From: Psychroserpens damuponensis
GTDB lineage: Bacteria > Bacteroidota > Bacteroidia > Flavobacteriales > Flavobacteriaceae
Length of the DNA stretch: 64,000 nucleotides
Direction of reading: 5' to 3'
Assembly: GCF_000826655.1 (NCBI RefSeq)
Contig: NZ_JXJO01000010.1
Span: forward strand, 62,001 to 126,000
Shown: piece after piece, positions 17,326 to 26,716 of the stretch
Layout: every line of letters begins with the position of its first letter
Numbering within the stretch: the stretch's first letter is position 1
Program-made: the position numbers and the translations under genes
Notes under the pieces: model-generated
The model's database searches: none
Told to the model about the DNA's origin: nothing
What the model saw: the letters and a program-made list of their open reading frames with translations, nothing else

Positions 17326-20178
17326 ATGTCAGACCAAAAACGCTTATTTCTAGTTGATGCCTACGCACTAATTTTTCGTGGATATTACGCCTTTATAAAA
17401 AATCCAAGAATCAACTCTAAAGGAGAAGACACCTCAGCAATCATGGGTTTTATGAATTCACTTTTAGACGTTATTAAACGAGAACGACCAGATCATTTAG
17501 CCGTGTGTTTTGATAAAGGTGGTAGTGCCGATCGTGTAGAGATGTTTGAAGCTTACAAAGCCAACAGAGACGAAACACCAGAAGGAATTAAAACCGCTGT
17601 CCCATACATCTACGAAATCTTAAAAGCCATGCACATTCCAATCATGGTAAAAGAAGGTTTTGAAGCCGATGATGTTATTGGAACCTTAGCTAAAAAAGCC
17701 GAAAAAGAAGGTTATAAAACCTATATGGTGACTCCAGATAAGGATTTCGCACAATTGGTTTCAGAAAACATTTTCATGTACAGACCTGTATTTGGTGGTG
17801 GCTATGAAACTTGGGGAATCCCAGAAGTAAAAGCTAAATTTGAGGTTAATGATCCCTTACAAGTCATTGATTATTTAGGTATGATGGGAGACGCAAGTGA
17901 CAATATTCCAGGCTTACCAGGTGTTGGACCAAAGACGGCTAAGAAATTTTTAGCAGCTTATGGTTCTATGGAAGGTTTACTGGCCAATACACATGAACTT
18001 AAAGGCAAAATGAAAGAAAAGGTTGAAGCTAATGGAGAATTGGGTTTACTTTCAAAAAAATTGGCCACAATTATGCTCGACGTTCCTGTAGAGTTTGATG
18101 CTAAAGATTTTGAAATGTCTGAACCTGATATTCCTAAAGTTACAGAAATTTTTCAGGACTTAGAATTTAGACGCTTAATAGATAATTTCTTAAAAACATT
18201 TTCTTCGGAAACCTCAACTACCCAACCAACCGTTGCTAAAACAGAAAACAATAAACCTAAAGTAACACCAAAAGAAGCAGAAAACGCAGGAGCAGGACAA
18301 TTTTCATTATTTGGAGCTTCACCTTCAGGTAGTGCAACTACTCAAACCACAAACGAGTTTACTCGTAAAACCATAGAAAACACATCGCATTTTTATCAAA
18401 GTGTTGCGCCAGGAATGGCTACAACCTTATTTGTAAAAAACCTATTGAATCAAACTTCAGTGTGTTTTGATACAGAAACTACGGGATTAAATCCGTTGAC
18501 CGCAGAACTCGTTGGTATCGCATTTTCATGGGAAGCCGGAAAAGGATTTTATGTCCCATTTCCGGAGAAAAAAGAAGACGCTCAAAAACTCATAGACATA
18601 TTGCGACCATTTTTTGAAAACGAGCAGATTGAGAAAATTGGTCAGAATTTAAAATACGACATTAAAGTCCTTGCAAAATACAACGTAGAGGTTAAAGGTA
18701 AACTGTTTGATACCATGTTGGCGCACTATTTAATTAATGCAGATATGCGACACAATATGGACGTGTTGGCAGAAACCTACCTCAACTACACACCTGTATC
18801 TATCACAGAGTTGATTGGCAAAAAAGGAAAAAACCAACTCTCAATGCGAGACGTTCCCGTAGATAAACAAACCGAATATGCTGTAGAGGACGCAGACATT
18901 ACCTTACAATTAAAACAGCATTTTACGGCAGAATTAGGTGAAGCCAACACCCAAAAATTATTTGATGATATTGAAGTGCCTTTATTGCGCGTGCTTGCTG
19001 CCATGGAATTGGAAGGTATTAATTTAGACAAAGCCTTTTTAAATTCACTATCGGCAGATTTAGAGACCGATATTACCAATTTAAAAGCCAAAATTTTTGA
19101 GGTGGCAGGTGAAGAATTCAATATTGCCTCACCAAAGCAATTGGGTATTATTTTATTTGAAAAGTTAAACCTCGTAGATAAGCCTAAAAAAACCAAAACA
19201 GGACAGTACAAAACAGGAGAAGATATTTTATCGGCTTTAGCCAAAGAGCATGAAATTATTAGAAATATTTTAGAATATCGTGGGCTCGCCAAATTAAAAA
19301 GCACGTATGTTGATGCTTTACCTCTTCAAGTGGAAGAAGCAACAAATCGTGTGCACACAGATTATATGCAAACTGTTGCTGCCACAGGACGTTTGAGTAG
19401 TAATAACCCAAATTTACAAAACATCCCAATACGTACCGAACGTGGTCGACAGGTACGAAAAGCATTCATACCAAGAAATGATGATTACACTTTACTTGCT
19501 GCAGATTACTCTCAAATAGAACTGCGTATCATTGCTGCTTTAAGCCAAGAGGAAACCATGATAGAGGCGTTTAAAAATGGGGAAGATATTCATGCTTCAA
19601 CGGCTTCAAAAGTGTTTGGAGTGCCAATTTCCGAAGTGACAAGAGCACAACGTAGTAATGCCAAAACCGTCAACTTTGGGATTATTTATGGTGTGTCTGC
19701 CTTTGGATTGAGTAACCAAACCGATTTATCGCGTGGTGAAGCCAAAGAATTGATTGATACGTATTACGAAACCTACCCAAAACTAAAAGCCTATATGAGT
19801 GAGCAAGTCGATTTTGCACGCGATCATGGATATGTAAAAACGGTTTTAGACAGACGTCGTTACCTAAAAGACATTAATTCTCGTAATGCTGTGGTGCGTG
19901 GAGCCGCAGAGCGAAATGCTGTAAATGCGCCAATACAAGGTAGTGCTGCCGATATTATTAAAATTGCCATGATTAATATTTATAATAAATTATCCCTCGG
20001 AAATTTTAAAACGAAGATGCTCTTACAAGTGCATGATGAATTGGTGTTTGATGTGTACAAACCAGAACTTGAGGAAATGAAAGCCTTGATTAAAACTGAA
20101 ATGGAAAATGCCTTTGTGATGGATGTGCCGTTAGATGTTGAGGTTGGTGTTGGTCGTGATTGGTTGGAGGCGCATTAG
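17326..20178 (+). CDS. polA: DNA polymerase I
   Basis: 950 residues with all three activities. The N-terminal 5' nuclease (about 1-290) has FLVDAYALIFRGYYAF, EADDVIGTL and the helix-hairpin-helix GLPGVGPKTAKK. The 3'-5' exonuclease begins near residue 380 with CFDTETTGLNP, IGQNLKYDIKV and YAVEDADITL, so its metal ligands are kept (many small polA genes lack them). The polymerase domain has AADYSQIELRIIAAL (motif A), RRSNAKTVNFGIIYG-type motif B and LQVHDELVFDV (motif C). A low-complexity linker rich in Thr/Gln (about 285-345) joins nuclease and exonuclease. It acts in Okazaki fragment maturation and repair synthesis. The restriction gene starts 42 bp downstream on the same strand. Confidence 0.97.
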   Translation: MSDQKRLFLVDAYALIFRGYYAFIKNPRINSKGEDTSAIMGFMNSLLDVIKRERPDHLAVCFDKGGSADRVEMFEAYKANRDETPEGIKTAVPYIYEILKAMHIPIMVKEGFEADDVIGTLAKKAEKEGYKTYMVTPDKDFAQLVSENIFMYRPVFGGGYETWGIPEVKAKFEVNDPLQVIDYLGMMGDASDNIPGLPGVGPKTAKKFLAAYGSMEGLLANTHELKGKMKEKVEANGELGLLSKKLATIMLDVPVEFDAKDFEMSEPDIPKVTEIFQDLEFRRLIDNFLKTFSSETSTTQPTVAKTENNKPKVTPKEAENAGAGQFSLFGASPSGSATTQTTNEFTRKTIENTSHFYQSVAPGMATTLFVKNLLNQTSVCFDTETTGLNPLTAELVGIAFSWEAGKGFYVPFPEKKEDAQKLIDILRPFFENEQIEKIGQNLKYDIKVLAKYNVEVKGKLFDTMLAHYLINADMRHNMDVLAETYLNYTPVSITELIGKKGKNQLSMRDVPVDKQTEYAVEDADITLQLKQHFTAELGEANTQKLFDDIEVPLLRVLAAMELEGINLDKAFLNSLSADLETDITNLKAKIFEVAGEEFNIASPKQLGIILFEKLNLVDKPKKTKTGQYKTGEDILSALAKEHEIIRNILEYRGLAKLKSTYVDALPLQVEEATNRVHTDYMQTVAATGRLSSNNPNLQNIPIRTERGRQVRKAFIPRNDDYTLLAADYSQIELRIIAALSQEETMIEAFKNGEDIHASTASKVFGVPISEVTRAQRSNAKTVNFGIIYGVSAFGLSNQTDLSRGEAKELIDTYYETYPKLKAYMSEQVDFARDHGYVKTVLDRRRYLKDINSRNAVVRGAAERNAVNAPIQGSAADIIKIAMINIYNKLSLGNFKTKMLLQVHDELVFDVYKPELEEMKALIKTEMENAFVMDVPLDVEVGVGRDWLEAH

Positions 20179-20219
20179 GAAACCTTTTATTATATTGTCA
20201 AACAAACACATAACAATTT

Positions 20220-20984
20220 ATGTCTAATACTTACCTAAACTACATTTCAGACGAACATCTTTTAAATTGTATTGAGAACCTATACAATTCATATGAAAGA
20301 GCTAAAGCGAATATTAGTAAATCAAAATTTTACAAAAATAAAATTGATACGATTAAGTTAACTTTTGATTCCAAATTCAATGATTTAGATGAGGAAACTT
20401 TAATTAAAACTGAGATTAATCGCCAAATTGATAAATCTATTAATAACTCCATTGGAACTTTTCATGAGGAAATACTTGGAGGTGTTAATGGTTATGAAAT
20501 AGGAAAACTTAGTGGATTTGATATAAAAGCGATTGATGACACTTTATTTGCAGATATAAAAAATAAGCATAATACGATGAACAGTAGTTCATCTGAAAGT
20601 CTTTTTCAAAAATTAGCGACTTATGCGGATAATTACAAAAAGGCAAAGTGTTATTGGGTTCAAATTTTAGCAAAAGGAAGTTTTTGTGAAAAATGGTTCG
20701 GAGAAATAAATGGAAAAGAATATAGTCACAGTAGAGTATATAAAATATCTGGAGACAAATTTTATGAATTAATTACAGGAAATGAAAAGGCATTATTCGA
20801 ATTATATTCTGTTCTACCAAAGGTTATTAGTGATTTCCTTCAAACCAAAGATGCTAAAAAAGGAAATAAAGATTCTGCATTGAAAGAAATTACTGAAAGT
20901 GCAAATGAGAGCAAGCGTTCTATTCTCAACGAAATTACTTTTGAAAATTACAGCTATTATTTAGGGTTCGATAAGCTAGAATAG
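20220..20984 (+). CDS. type II restriction endonuclease, probably Eco47II family
   Basis: 254 residues. I recognise the Eco47II/Sau96I-type pattern: SNTYLNYISDEHLLNCIENL at the start, KIDTIKLTFDSKF, INNSIGTFHEEILGG, the catalytic-looking SGFDIKAIDDTLFADIKNKH (D-x-K type) and KEYSHSRVYKISGDKFYELI. Members of this family cut GGNCC; that specificity is a family inference. The 3' end overlaps the convergent methyltransferase gene by 28 bp. Its GC content is lower than polA and it carries none of the octamers enriched elsewhere, both consistent with acquisition. It is probably expressed from its own promoter or by read-through from polA 42 bp upstream. Confidence 0.8.
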   Translation: MSNTYLNYISDEHLLNCIENLYNSYERAKANISKSKFYKNKIDTIKLTFDSKFNDLDEETLIKTEINRQIDKSINNSIGTFHEEILGGVNGYEIGKLSGFDIKAIDDTLFADIKNKHNTMNSSSSESLFQKLATYADNYKKAKCYWVQILAKGSFCEKWFGEINGKEYSHSRVYKISGDKFYELITGNEKALFELYSVLPKVISDFLQTKDAKKGNKDSALKEITESANESKRSILNEITFENYSYYLGFDKLE

Positions 20985-22201
20985 TAATCATTCAAAAACT
21001 TAACAATAGAATAACCAATTTCTTTACCCAAATTACAAGGCACTGCGTTTCCTATTTGTTTGTATTGTTGAGAAATTGAACCCATAAACTTCCATTCATC
21101 TGGAAATGTTTGAATTCGAGCATATTCACGAACTGTAAAAGGTCGTGTTTCATCTGGATGACATCTTTCTGTTTGCTTCTGTGCAGGACTACAAGTTAGA
21201 GTTAAACTTGGTTCATCCCAACCAATACGTCTTGCCATTCCTGTTTTCCCTCCTCCTAAATAAAAACTTTTACCCATATATTCCTTTTGAATATCCAAAG
21301 GCAAATTTCTCCAATAACCTCTTGGTGGTACTAAATCTAAAACTTCTTTTTTATGTTTCGGATATTTTGAACCTTCAGACTTAGGAACGTCAGAATCATA
21401 TAACTTCCCTTTTTTTAATGCATCAGACAAATTATAAATAGTTTGATAAGGTTTTGGGTATTCGTATTTAATATCTATATCTTTTCTAATACCAACTAAA
21501 ATTATTCTTTCTCTCTTTTGTGGCACTTTATAATTAATAGCTTTTAAAACTTGAACAGGAACAACATTATAGCCAATTTCGTCAAGAATTGACAACATTC
21601 CTTTTAAAGTTTCACCCTTTTCATGTGAGCGTAAGCCTTTAACATTTTCTCCAATACAAATTGGTGGTTTAACCTCTTTTACTGCACGAGCAAATTCGTA
21701 AAATAAAGTTCCTCTTGCATCTTCTAAACCTAATTTCTTTCCTGCATAACTAAAAGCTTGACAAGGAAAACCGCCTGTAACGATATCAACTTCTCCATTA
21801 AATTTTTGAAAGTTAAAAGTTTTAATATCTCCTTCCAAAACATTCCAATTAGGACGGTTTTCTCTCAACGTTTGGCAAGCCCATTTATCTATTTCATTTA
21901 AAGCAGCACATTTTATCCCAGCTTTTTCAAGACCAATTGCTAAGCCACCAGCTCCAGCAAATAGTTCTAAAACTTTAAATTCTCTAATTGGTTTTTCAGA
22001 ATTATCAACGACTTCTTCAAGATTATCAAATAATGGTTTTATTAGATTATTAACATCTTCTTTTTTGTATATTCGATACTTACTTATTGGCTCTCTTAAA
22101 GCTGGAAGTTTTCCATCTTTATCCCATCTTCGTAAAGTATCAGTAGTTTTACCTAATAATTCAGCAGCTTCAGAAATAGAATAATAATTTTTAATAACCA
22201 T
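20957..22201 (-). CDS. DNA (cytosine-5-)-methyltransferase with N-terminal MerR-like helix-turn-helix
   Basis: 414 residues from the ATG at 22201; an upstream in-frame TTG at 22210 is less likely. Residues about 1-60 form a MerR/excisionase-type winged helix (YYSISEAAELLGKTTDTLRRWDKDG). The C5-methyltransferase follows with motif I LELFAGAGGLAIG, motif IV GGFPCQAFSYAG (catalytic Cys at about 147), motif VI ENVKGL, motif VIII QKRERII, motif IX RPFTVREYARIQTFP and motif X QIGNAVPCNLG. It protects the host sites recognised by the convergent endonuclease. The HTH suggests the enzyme represses its own promoter, a substitute for a separate controller protein. A TAAATTTG -7 box lies at 22227-22234 on the minus strand. 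Confidence 0.92.
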   Translation of the reverse strand: MVIKNYYSISEAAELLGKTTDTLRRWDKDGKLPALREPISKYRIYKKEDVNNLIKPLFDNLEEVVDNSEKPIREFKVLELFAGAGGLAIGLEKAGIKCAALNEIDKWACQTLRENRPNWNVLEGDIKTFNFQKFNGEVDIVTGGFPCQAFSYAGKKLGLEDARGTLFYEFARAVKEVKPPICIGENVKGLRSHEKGETLKGMLSILDEIGYNVVPVQVLKAINYKVPQKRERIILVGIRKDIDIKYEYPKPYQTIYNLSDALKKGKLYDSDVPKSEGSKYPKHKKEVLDLVPPRGYWRNLPLDIQKEYMGKSFYLGGGKTGMARRIGWDEPSLTLTCSPAQKQTERCHPDETRPFTVREYARIQTFPDEWKFMGSISQQYKQIGNAVPCNLGKEIGYSIVKFLNDYYSSLSNPK

Positions 22202-22226
22202 GTTATGCAACCTTACTTATTGGTTA

Positions 22227-22234
22227 CAAATTTA
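22227..22234 (-). promoter_or_regulatory. -7 box of the methyltransferase gene
   Basis: The minus strand reads TAAATTTG, 25 bp upstream of the ATG at 22201. It supports that start over the TTG at 22210 and is the expected target if the methyltransferase autoregulates. Confidence 0.5.
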
Positions 22235-22302
22235 TGAAAGAAATATTAATTTTTAATTAAAATTTGAAAATTTTTATTTTCATTAAATTAGCAAGGCATT
22301 TA

Positions 22303-22560
22303 TTAAAACAAATCATGATCACCATACTTTAAATAGTAATCTAACTGTGCAGTTTGAACATCATCAACTTCTAAATCTTCAACCAAAGCATAACTAATTG
22401 GAGGAATTTTTAAACCTGAATTACCTAATTGTAACTTAGCTATCGATATACCAAGACCGTTATCTTCTAGGTATTCAACAATCACATATAATTTTTCTAA
22501 ATTCTCACACTCTTTTCGTGTCTGAAATTTCGCTATTTGACCTCTTCTACTTGGTTTCAT
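22303..22560 (-). CDS. conserved hypothetical protein, 85 residues
   Basis: A small soluble protein beginning MKPSRRGQIAKFQT and ending in an acidic LEVDDVQTAQLDYYLKYGDHDLF. No signal peptide or membrane segment. The opening resembles short Bacteroidota proteins of unknown function that I have seen near mobile or accessory genes, but I cannot name a domain. Promoter evidence is good: a TATTTTTG -7 box at 22585-22592 (minus strand) with a TTG at 22613-22615, 20 bp upstream. It lies downstream of the restriction-modification pair in the same orientation as the methyltransferase. Confidence 0.7.
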   Translation of the reverse strand: MKPSRRGQIAKFQTRKECENLEKLYVIVEYLEDNGLGISIAKLQLGNSGLKIPPISYALVEDLEVDDVQTAQLDYYLKYGDHDLF

Positions 22561-22584
22561 AATATTATTGTTTATATGTTTTTA

Positions 22585-22615
22585 CAAAAATACCAGTTAA
22601 ACAAATGGTAGTCAA
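22585..22615 (-). promoter_or_regulatory. Bacteroidota-type promoter for the 85-residue gene
   Basis: On the minus strand TTG is followed after 20 bp by TATTTTTG, the spacing expected for the -33/-7 pair. It ends about 25 bp before the start codon. Confidence 0.6.
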
Positions 22616-22683
22616 CATACAATGTGTAGCATTTTAATTTCTTTAAGGCATTCTAATGAGTTTTGACAAACAACCATCACTTC

Positions 22684-22720
22684 ACCCAATCAAGTCAAAA
22701 CATTACCCATTCAAGTCAAA
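22684..22720. promoter_or_regulatory. two 16-bp direct repeats spaced 21 bp, candidate operator
   Basis: ACCCAATCAAGTCAAA at 22684-22699 and ACCCATTCAAGTCAAA at 22705-22720 match at 15 of 16 positions. Their starts are exactly 21 bp apart, two helical turns, as expected for a head-to-tail dimeric regulator such as a LytTR-type response regulator. They lie 49 bp upstream of the 50-residue ORF at 22769. Confidence 0.6.
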
Positions 22721-22768
22721 CTAAAAAATCATTAATTACTAATTTGTGATAAATCAAAAACACACATT

Positions 22769-22921
22769 ATGATCATCACAAAACTATTAGGACTAACAAG
22801 TACGTTGACCAAAAGTAAGAAAGCCAAAATTGCTATTTTACTATTAGAAGTTGGTATTCTGGCCTATGCTTTAAAGACCAATAACGATGAGAAATCTAAA
22901 AACAAACAACTAGAAAAGTAA
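22769..22921 (+). CDS. small single-pass membrane protein, 50 residues
   Basis: ATG-to-TAA frame of 50 codons. The N-terminus is amphipathic and basic (MIITKLLGLTSTLTKSKKAK), followed by one hydrophobic helix IAILLLEVGILAYAL and a hydrophilic Lys/Asn/Glu tail. A single clean membrane helix, two upstream 21-bp-spaced repeats and an end 2 bp from the convergent TspO-like gene make it more credible than random. I know of no family. It may be a small regulated membrane peptide; this is inference from composition and position only. Confidence 0.5.
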   Translation: MIITKLLGLTSTLTKSKKAKIAILLLEVGILAYALKTNNDEKSKNKQLEK

Positions 22922-22923
22922 AT

Positions 22924-23730
22924 TTAACTTTTTCTCGCTTTAAAATACTCCATGCATTTAATTGCAGGATTTGTTTTTCGATTTTTAAAAGCATGTGTAA
23001 AACTGCTCAATATTAAAATGGCAGCAGCACCTATTGCTGTATAAGCTACAGTCGTATTACCATCGCTATTAGCTACGTAAATTGCTATTAAAGCCCAAGC
23101 ACCTACGAGTGCAAACTCACGCATGTTACGTGTCCAGGTGATTATTAAATTTATGATCATAGCGATAATAAGGAGTGTAACAGTCCAAAACGTTGGAGAC
23201 CATCCAAAACCATCCCAATTATATTTTACTAAAACCGCTGAAACGTTTGCAATACTTGCAACCGTAACCCAACCGCTATAAAACACAAACGGCCACCATA
23301 AAAATACAATCACAGAAATGGGTTCGTCTACCAATTCCATGCGGTTTTTAATCACAATTTGAATTAAAGAAAATAGCAGCATAAAAATAAAGACAGAGGA
23401 CAACAGCGTATAACCATAAATCCAGGTGATAATCCATAATATATTAGCAACACAAGACCATACAAACCACCAACCTGTTTTAAGTACAAAAGCATCGTCT
23501 CTAACATTTACAAATAGGCTTCGACCTTGATAAATAACAAATCCTAAGACTAGTATATAAATAATTCCCCAAATAGAAAAGGCATAGCCTGCTGGTGTAA
23601 ATAAAGTATTGTATTGCTTAGAGACTTCACCAATGGTTGTGTTATTTAACACACCTGTGTTAGAAACATAGTTCATGATGATAACGCAAACAAATGCAAC
23701 AACGTTGGCTAATTGTAGTAGTTTTTTCAT
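22924..23730 (-). CDS. tryptophan-rich TspO/MBR-like membrane protein
   Basis: 268 residues with seven or eight hydrophobic helices and many tryptophans, for example FSIWGIIYI, WWFVWSCVANILWIITWIYG, FLWWPFVFYSGWVTVA and WDGFGWSPTFW. The N-terminal half resembles the TspO/MBR tryptophan-rich sensory fold (FTPAGYAFSIWGIIYILV), but the protein is longer than the usual 5-helix, 160-residue TspO. Relatives bind porphyrins or steroids and influence stress responses. A ligand here is not established. Monocistronic on the minus strand, converging with the small membrane ORF. Confidence 0.75.
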   Translation of the reverse strand: MKKLLQLANVVAFVCVIIMNYVSNTGVLNNTTIGEVSKQYNTLFTPAGYAFSIWGIIYILVLGFVIYQGRSLFVNVRDDAFVLKTGWWFVWSCVANILWIITWIYGYTLLSSVFIFMLLFSLIQIVIKNRMELVDEPISVIVFLWWPFVFYSGWVTVASIANVSAVLVKYNWDGFGWSPTFWTVTLLIIAMIINLIITWTRNMREFALVGAWALIAIYVANSDGNTTVAYTAIGAAAILILSSFTHAFKNRKTNPAIKCMEYFKARKS

Positions 23731-23791
23731 AATAGTAATATAAAAAAAATATTACGACTTCACATATGATGCGAGCATATAACTGAGATTT

Positions 23792-26599
23792 CTACTCTGT
23801 TTTCTTTCTAACAGTTCTTACTGCCAAGGCAATCACTGCAACAGCAAGTAGTAGTATCAACACAAACCAATATGAACTTGAGTCCGTATTGTGTATTGCA
23901 CTATCATCTCCATAAACTACAAAACCAGCCCAATAATAAGGGTGTTTAAATTTTGGATTGTCAATGTTAGTTAAATACTCTTGTTTTGCGAGTTGTAACG
24001 CAACCGATTTTGTTTTACCGTCTTTTAAATGTTTATAGAAAGAAATCATAATTTCGCTCGTTGTAGCATCTGGCACTTCCCATAAACTAGCTACTGCTGC
24101 TTTGGCTCCAGAGAAATTAAAAGCACGATGTAAAGACACCATACTTAAAGAACCATCTTCTTTTCCTACTGCTGTATTACAGGCGCTCAAAACGGCTAAA
24201 TCTACTGGTATATTTAAGCCATAAAGCTCTTCTAAAAATAATTTCTCGTCATTTGAGAAATTAAAATAACTAAATACAGGCTCATCGTTATCTAATGACG
24301 CATGCATAGCAAGATGTAAAATATTGTCTTTAGACTTATGAGTTATAAAATTCTCTTTTGTTGCAGTGTTACCAATAAAAGCGTCCGAATCAAAAAGCGT
24401 TTCGAGCACTTTGGCTTCCTTTTGCGCTCCTTCTAAAAATACCGAACTGTTTCTAGTCACCAAGTGTGTTTCGCCTTTAGGATATTCTGGTGCAAAAATC
24501 GTCGCCTTGGCTTTGGTATTGGTGTTTTCTTCGCTTTCAAAAAATGCAAATCTTAAATGTGAGGAATAATGAATGGCTTTGTCTTGTATTAAATACTTAG
24601 AGTTATAGCTTAACGTTTCAAACGGTAAACTGTAAATAGGTGTATCTGGAACAATGGTTAACGAGTTATATTTTAAAGCTTTCTTCGGAATTAATAATGT
24701 TGTAAGCTCTGGGTTTAACTCGAACTGACTATTTGGGTTTTTGAGATACTCCAAATGCGCATTGAGTAAATTTTTTGTAGCCTTAGTCCAAGGTTTCAAT
24801 TCCCATTCAATGGCATCTTTAGTAATTTGAAAAACGACAAACTGATCGTAAAAGAATAAATATTTTAAAACGATTTCATCTGCACCTAATAGTTTTTGAA
24901 AAAAAGTGATGTCAAAATTACTCTGTGTAAAATCTGAAATCGTTGGAAATTTAGCATTAACATGGTCTTTATAATCTTGAAGTACACGTTTTAAAGAGTC
25001 TTCTTGTTTCTGGTTACGCTCTTGCTTCACCTTAACAATTTGCTTTCTAATTTGAAATTCTATGTGTTCTAGCGAATCAATAATTGGTAATTTCACAACA
25101 TCTCTACTCTGGCTAAAGGCTTGCCAGGCCAAACGATTGCTTATATTTTCAAGATTAGAAACAAAGGTCTGCTTGTCTTTAAAATTATTCTTATTGAGCT
25201 CTAATCTACACTCTATGATTCTGTTATACAACAACTTATTTCCAATGCTTAAGTTTAAATCTTTATGATTTTCAACAAATTCATTATACGCAAGGTTATT
25301 TAAAATTCGTGCTTTCTTAATAGCAACGGAGTCTTGATTAAAATGTGTAAACAACATATAACTCATTCGGTCTATTTGCTCACAGTCATTCGGGAATTGA
25401 TGTCGCGATTCAAAATTTTTAAAGTTGTCTTGAAGCGCTTCTTCAGCATTATGAATAAATTTCAAGGTTTTAGAATAATAATGCAATGCAGAATCTAATT
25501 GTTTTGCTCTAGCATACATATCACCTTTAAATTCATAGAGGTCATTAAGGTGAAAACTGTTACTGTTATAGGTGGTTTTTATACTATCAATGAGCACAAT
25601 AGCTTGTTGGGTTTGGCCCATTTCATTTAAAACATTGGCTTTAAATCTTAAATATTCGGTAACATTTCTATCAGGTTCATTTGCAATTTCTGAAAGTCTA
25701 ATTGCTTTATTAATGAGTATTAGAGAACGGTCTAAATCTTCAAATTCTTTGTGAAAATCAGCCACATAATACAAAGCTCCTATATAAAGCGATAGGTTAG
25801 AAAACTGACTTCGCATTTTAGGATGTTGTAATGATTCAGTCGTATCAAAAACAGAATCTAGCTTTGATAAATTGAATTCAATATTTGCGCTTAACGGAAT
25901 CACCTCACTAACATAAGCACTAGTTTTTTCCTTTAAATTTAAAGCTTCGTTATAGCTTAGTATTAAACTTGACCTATAGTAACGCATCCAACCATATCGC
26001 ATGGCTTCATCAGTTTCATTGCTAATTGGTTCTAACTTTTGTTTAATTTTTTCAACCTCAATGGCAGCTTTATCATAGAAACCTAGAGCAGAATAGATTC
26101 TAAATTTTCTTTGATAAAGCCACGTATATCTACTGGCTCTAATATAATCGTAATCATCGAGTAGTTGCTCTGCCTTTTTTGCTACTGAAAGCGCTTTTTT
26201 ATATCGTCGTAAACTATAATATCTAGTGAGCAAGTCGTATAAAATATTATAATTGGTATTAATAACACCTGGACTTTTTTCACTTGGAATGTATTGTAAA
26301 GCGGCTTCAAAACCCTCAATAGACTCAAAATAATTAGCAAATTTATTGTTCGCATAACCAATGTAAGCCGTAATTCTTGCAAAAGTTATACTGTCTTGAG
26401 CATTTTTTAGCTCAATTGCTTTTGCCACTTCACTTAAATCGATAATAGCTTTATAATCTTTAGTTTTATAAAGTTTTCCTTGCAAAGCATAAATACTATC
26501 AAGCGCATTAGCTTTGGGGTTTTCTTGCGCATAAACGCAAGAATAGAGTAATAACAAAAGTACTACAACAGACTTAAATTTAATTTTGAAAACAAACAA
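23792..26599 (-). CDS. TPR-CHAT caspase-like protease, exported and membrane anchored
   Basis: 935 residues from a TTG start. An N-terminal hydrophobic signal (VVVLLLLLYSCVYAQ) is followed by about 550 residues of helical tetratricopeptide-like repeats and coiled segments, then a CHAT domain (about 640-900). The predicted dyad is His766 in LHLAMHAS and Cys807 in VLSACNTAVG, and the ASLWEVPDA segment is typical. A membrane helix at about 911-927 is followed by RTVRKKTE, so the protease should face the periplasm with a short basic tail inside. CHAT proteases are usually activated through their TPR regions. It is the last gene of a seven-gene run divergent from an ECF sigma/anti-sigma pair. Targets are unknown; that the anti-sigma is one is my inference. 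Confidence 0.9.
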   Translation of the reverse strand: MFVFKIKFKSVVVLLLLLYSCVYAQENPKANALDSIYALQGKLYKTKDYKAIIDLSEVAKAIELKNAQDSITFARITAYIGYANNKFANYFESIEGFEAALQYIPSEKSPGVINTNYNILYDLLTRYYSLRRYKKALSVAKKAEQLLDDYDYIRASRYTWLYQRKFRIYSALGFYDKAAIEVEKIKQKLEPISNETDEAMRYGWMRYYRSSLILSYNEALNLKEKTSAYVSEVIPLSANIEFNLSKLDSVFDTTESLQHPKMRSQFSNLSLYIGALYYVADFHKEFEDLDRSLILINKAIRLSEIANEPDRNVTEYLRFKANVLNEMGQTQQAIVLIDSIKTTYNSNSFHLNDLYEFKGDMYARAKQLDSALHYYSKTLKFIHNAEEALQDNFKNFESRHQFPNDCEQIDRMSYMLFTHFNQDSVAIKKARILNNLAYNEFVENHKDLNLSIGNKLLYNRIIECRLELNKNNFKDKQTFVSNLENISNRLAWQAFSQSRDVVKLPIIDSLEHIEFQIRKQIVKVKQERNQKQEDSLKRVLQDYKDHVNAKFPTISDFTQSNFDITFFQKLLGADEIVLKYLFFYDQFVVFQITKDAIEWELKPWTKATKNLLNAHLEYLKNPNSQFELNPELTTLLIPKKALKYNSLTIVPDTPIYSLPFETLSYNSKYLIQDKAIHYSSHLRFAFFESEENTNTKAKATIFAPEYPKGETHLVTRNSSVFLEGAQKEAKVLETLFDSDAFIGNTATKENFITHKSKDNILHLAMHASLDNDEPVFSYFNFSNDEKLFLEELYGLNIPVDLAVLSACNTAVGKEDGSLSMVSLHRAFNFSGAKAAVASLWEVPDATTSEIMISFYKHLKDGKTKSVALQLAKQEYLTNIDNPKFKHPYYWAGFVVYGDDSAIHNTDSSSYWFVLILLLAVAVIALAVRTVRKKTE

Positions 26600-26716
26600 T
26601 GACTTCGTGTTTTAAAGTTTAAGACCTCACACTTAAACCATTAAGAATAAGTAATAATACTATTTTTTTTGTTTTTATGCTAAAACTTAAATCCTAAACA
26701 AAATGTGAATCATGCA

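Noticed and set aside
20220-22201. Restriction-modification genes inside a transposon or integron
   Set aside because: No transposase, integrase, flanking inverted repeats or target duplication found on either side.
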